This document shows positions 62,826-64,000 of a stretch of 64,000 nucleotides of DNA, one piece after another. The first letter of the stretch is position 1; every line of letters begins with the position of its first letter. The translations under genes were made by a program, and so were the position numbers. The notes under the pieces are model-generated. The model was not told the origin of the DNA and did not search any database. It saw only the letters and a list, made by a program, of their open reading frames with translations. Source of the DNA: Vicinamibacterales bacterium (GTDB lineage: Bacteria > Acidobacteriota > Vicinamibacteria > Vicinamibacterales > UBA2999); the NCBI GenBank assembly GCA_030680175.1, contig JAUXWO010000021.1, positions 1-64,000 on the forward strand, given 5' to 3'.

Positions 62826-63614
62826 TCAGAGCGCGTTGCCGGCGGCGCCGTCGACCATGATCGCCTGGCCGGTGATGTAGCTGGCGGCGTCCGAGGCGAG
62901 GAACACGACGAGGTTCGCCAGCTCGTCAGGGCGGCCCAGCCGGCCGAGTGGAATCGAGGCGACCGAGGCCTGCTTCACGTCGGCGACCGGCTGCCCGCTC
63001 TTCTCGGCGTTGGCGCGGTCCAGCTCGTCGATGCGCTCGGTCTGCACGCGCCCGGGCGCGATGACGTTGACGAGGATGCCGTCCGGCGCCAGCTCGCGCG
63101 ACAGCGACTTCGCCAGCCCCCACACGCCCGCCCGCGTGGCATTCGACAACACGAGGTTCGGAATCGGCTGCTTGATGGACGAGGAGGCGATGGTCAGGAT
63201 GCGGCCGCCGCCCGCCTTCTTCATCTCGGGCACGGCGGCCGCGACGATGCGCACGAGGCTCATCAGGTTCTGCTCGATGGCTTTGGCCCACTGCGGCTCA
63301 CCGACCGCCTGGAAGTCGCCGGCCGGCGGCCCCCCCGCGTTGTGCACGACGATGTCGAGGCCCCCGTAGTGCTCGACGGCCAGCGCGACGAGGCGTTCGG
63401 CCTCGCGCGGGCCGCTGACGTCGGCGGCCACGGCGTGGACGCGCGCGCCGGTCTCCTGCCGGAGCCGCGCCGCCGCCTCCTCAATCCGTCCCTCGTCACG
63501 GCTGCAGATGATGAGATCGACGCCTTCGCGCGCCAGCCCCGCCGCGCAGGCGAAGCCGAGGCCCCGGCTGGCCGCCATCACGATCGCGCGCTTCCCGGTG
63601 AGCTTCAGGTTCAT
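62826..63614 (-). CDS. SDR-family oxidoreductase without canonical catalytic Tyr
   Basis: 262 residues. The Rossmann motif reads MAASRGLGFACA where TGxxxGxG is usual, and the YxxxK catalytic site is replaced by SNATRAGVWGLAKSL. VHNAGGPP, ILTIASSSIKQPIPN and the C-terminal ITGQAIMVDGA are normal. This matches a known divergent group of 3-oxoacyl-ACP-reductase-like SDRs. A TTCGCTA array abuts the ATG at 63614, with no ribosome site. Confidence 0.88.
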   Translation of the reverse strand: MNLKLTGKRAIVMAASRGLGFACAAGLAREGVDLIICSRDEGRIEEAAARLRQETGARVHAVAADVSGPREAERLVALAVEHYGGLDIVVHNAGGPPAGDFQAVGEPQWAKAIEQNLMSLVRIVAAAVPEMKKAGGGRILTIASSSIKQPIPNLVLSNATRAGVWGLAKSLSRELAPDGILVNVIAPGRVQTERIDELDRANAEKSGQPVADVKQASVASIPLGRLGRPDELANLVVFLASDAASYITGQAIMVDGAAGNAL

Positions 63615-63655
63615 TCGCTATTCGCTCTTCGCTCTTCGCAGTTCGCTATTCGCAG
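63614..63655. repeat. 7-nt tandem array (TTCGCTA) touching the SDR start codon
   Basis: Six heptamers, the first overlapping the T of the start codon (minus strand). Same word as 52909-52957. Confidence 0.88.
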
Positions 63656-63707
63656 TTCCTGCCCCGCCGAAGCGGCCTACGGCCGCGAAGGCGGGCGCTG
63701 TTCGCGG

Positions 63708-64000
63708 TCACGGACGGATGGTGACTCTGTTCACCACGGGCGGGACCGTGCGCAGGTAGGCGTAGATGGCGGCGAGGTCCTCGGCCTCCATCTCCGCGTA
63801 GACGTACCAGGGCATGTAGGTGTTCTCGCCCTGCTCGGCGTCGCTCATCGCGCGGTGCGGCGCGCCGTCGAACGCCTTGAACTTGTCGACGAACTGCTGC
63901 TCGGTCCACGTCCCGATACCGGTATCGGCATCCGGGGTGATGTTCGCGGTCCGAATGCGCTTCCCGTTCTTGAGCGGAAACTCGAAGCCGCCGGCGAACG
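63708..64000 (-). CDS. C-type cytochrome, C-terminal part (5' end outside window)
   Basis: Stop TGA at 63710-63708. The visible 96 residues include NGKRIRTANITPDADTGIGT, WTEQQFVDKFKAF, MPWYVYAEMEAEDLAAIYAY and LRTVPPVVNRV, the distal part of class I cytochrome c domains of the alcohol-dehydrogenase/c-type-cytochrome family, with the Met ligand in MPW. The CXXCH motif must lie upstream, beyond the window. Confidence 0.82.
   Translation of the reverse strand, partial: FAGGFEFPLKNGKRIRTANITPDADTGIGTWTEQQFVDKFKAFDGAPHRAMSDAEQGENTYMPWYVYAEMEAEDLAAIYAYLRTVPPVVNRVTIRP

Overview
The window is about 70% G+C and reads like a chromosome segment of an Acidobacteriota bacterium, most probably class Vicinamibacteria. 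The signs are an Oar-like TonB receptor with a carboxypeptidase-regulatory N-terminus, a VWFA-related protein of the acidobacterial type, many secreted hydrolases and peptidases, a subtilase carrying DNIVWG repeats, and a SigF/NrsF pair. The assignment is from gene content only. No rRNA, tRNA, CRISPR array, prophage or classical insertion sequence was seen; the only transposase is a RAYT (REP-associated) enzyme.

Layout. 1-8.3 kb: end of an FtsX-type permease, a PQQ-type beta-propeller protein, a small membrane protein, a four-helix-bundle (S23-type) protein, a large TonB receptor, and divergently a TAXI-type TRAP importer. 8.3-18 kb: TRAP permease, a NhaC antiporter with a serine hydrolase, and an acetyltransferase coupled to a secreted subtilase. 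17-24 kb: an amidohydrolase, a di-haem cytochrome, an esterase, an SLC13-like carrier, a channel-like protein and a cupin protein. 24-36 kb: glnS, an aminotransferase, two small genes around a DinB protein, glutathione peroxidase, a universal stress protein, M1 aminopeptidase, an amidohydrolase and a two-lobed retropepsin-like protein. 36-45 kb: DAO oxidoreductase, hydrolases, the RAYT transposase fused to a TPR fragment, an outer-membrane barrel behind a phased direct-repeat operator, and cystathionine beta-synthase. 45-57 kb: VWFA protein, DinB, VOC, HupE-like, PAP2-like, ketopantoate reductase-like, DUF1697, and a beta-lactamase/D-aminoacylase fusion. 57-64 kb: sigF-nrsF, two unrelated glutamate carriers, a ferritin operon, a lytic transglycosylase, an SDR and the end of a cytochrome c.

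Two features stand out above the gene list. First, nearly every roomy intergenic region holds a short-period tandem array (mostly 7 nt, also 9 nt and 4 nt) or a long palindrome. These often run right up to, or supply, the stop codon of the neighbouring gene. In one case inverted 7-nt arrays bracket the four-helix-bundle gene like a cassette, and in another a 39-nt in-frame repeat has replaced the 5' end of a secreted protein gene. Second, at least twelve genes have a TANNNT-like -10 hexamer ending only 6-8 nt before the start codon with no Shine-Dalgarno sequence, which predicts leaderless transcripts; the rest use ordinary GGAGG-type leaders.

The genes do not form one pathway. Local teams are: TonB receptor plus TAXI/TRAP importer (nutrient uptake), NhaC plus serine hydrolase, alpha/beta hydrolase plus metallo-beta-lactamase, DinB plus DUF4345 protein, HupE-like plus PAP2-like, sigF plus nrsF (likely metal stress), DAACS carrier and GltS back to back, and a three-gene overlapping operon ending in ferritin.
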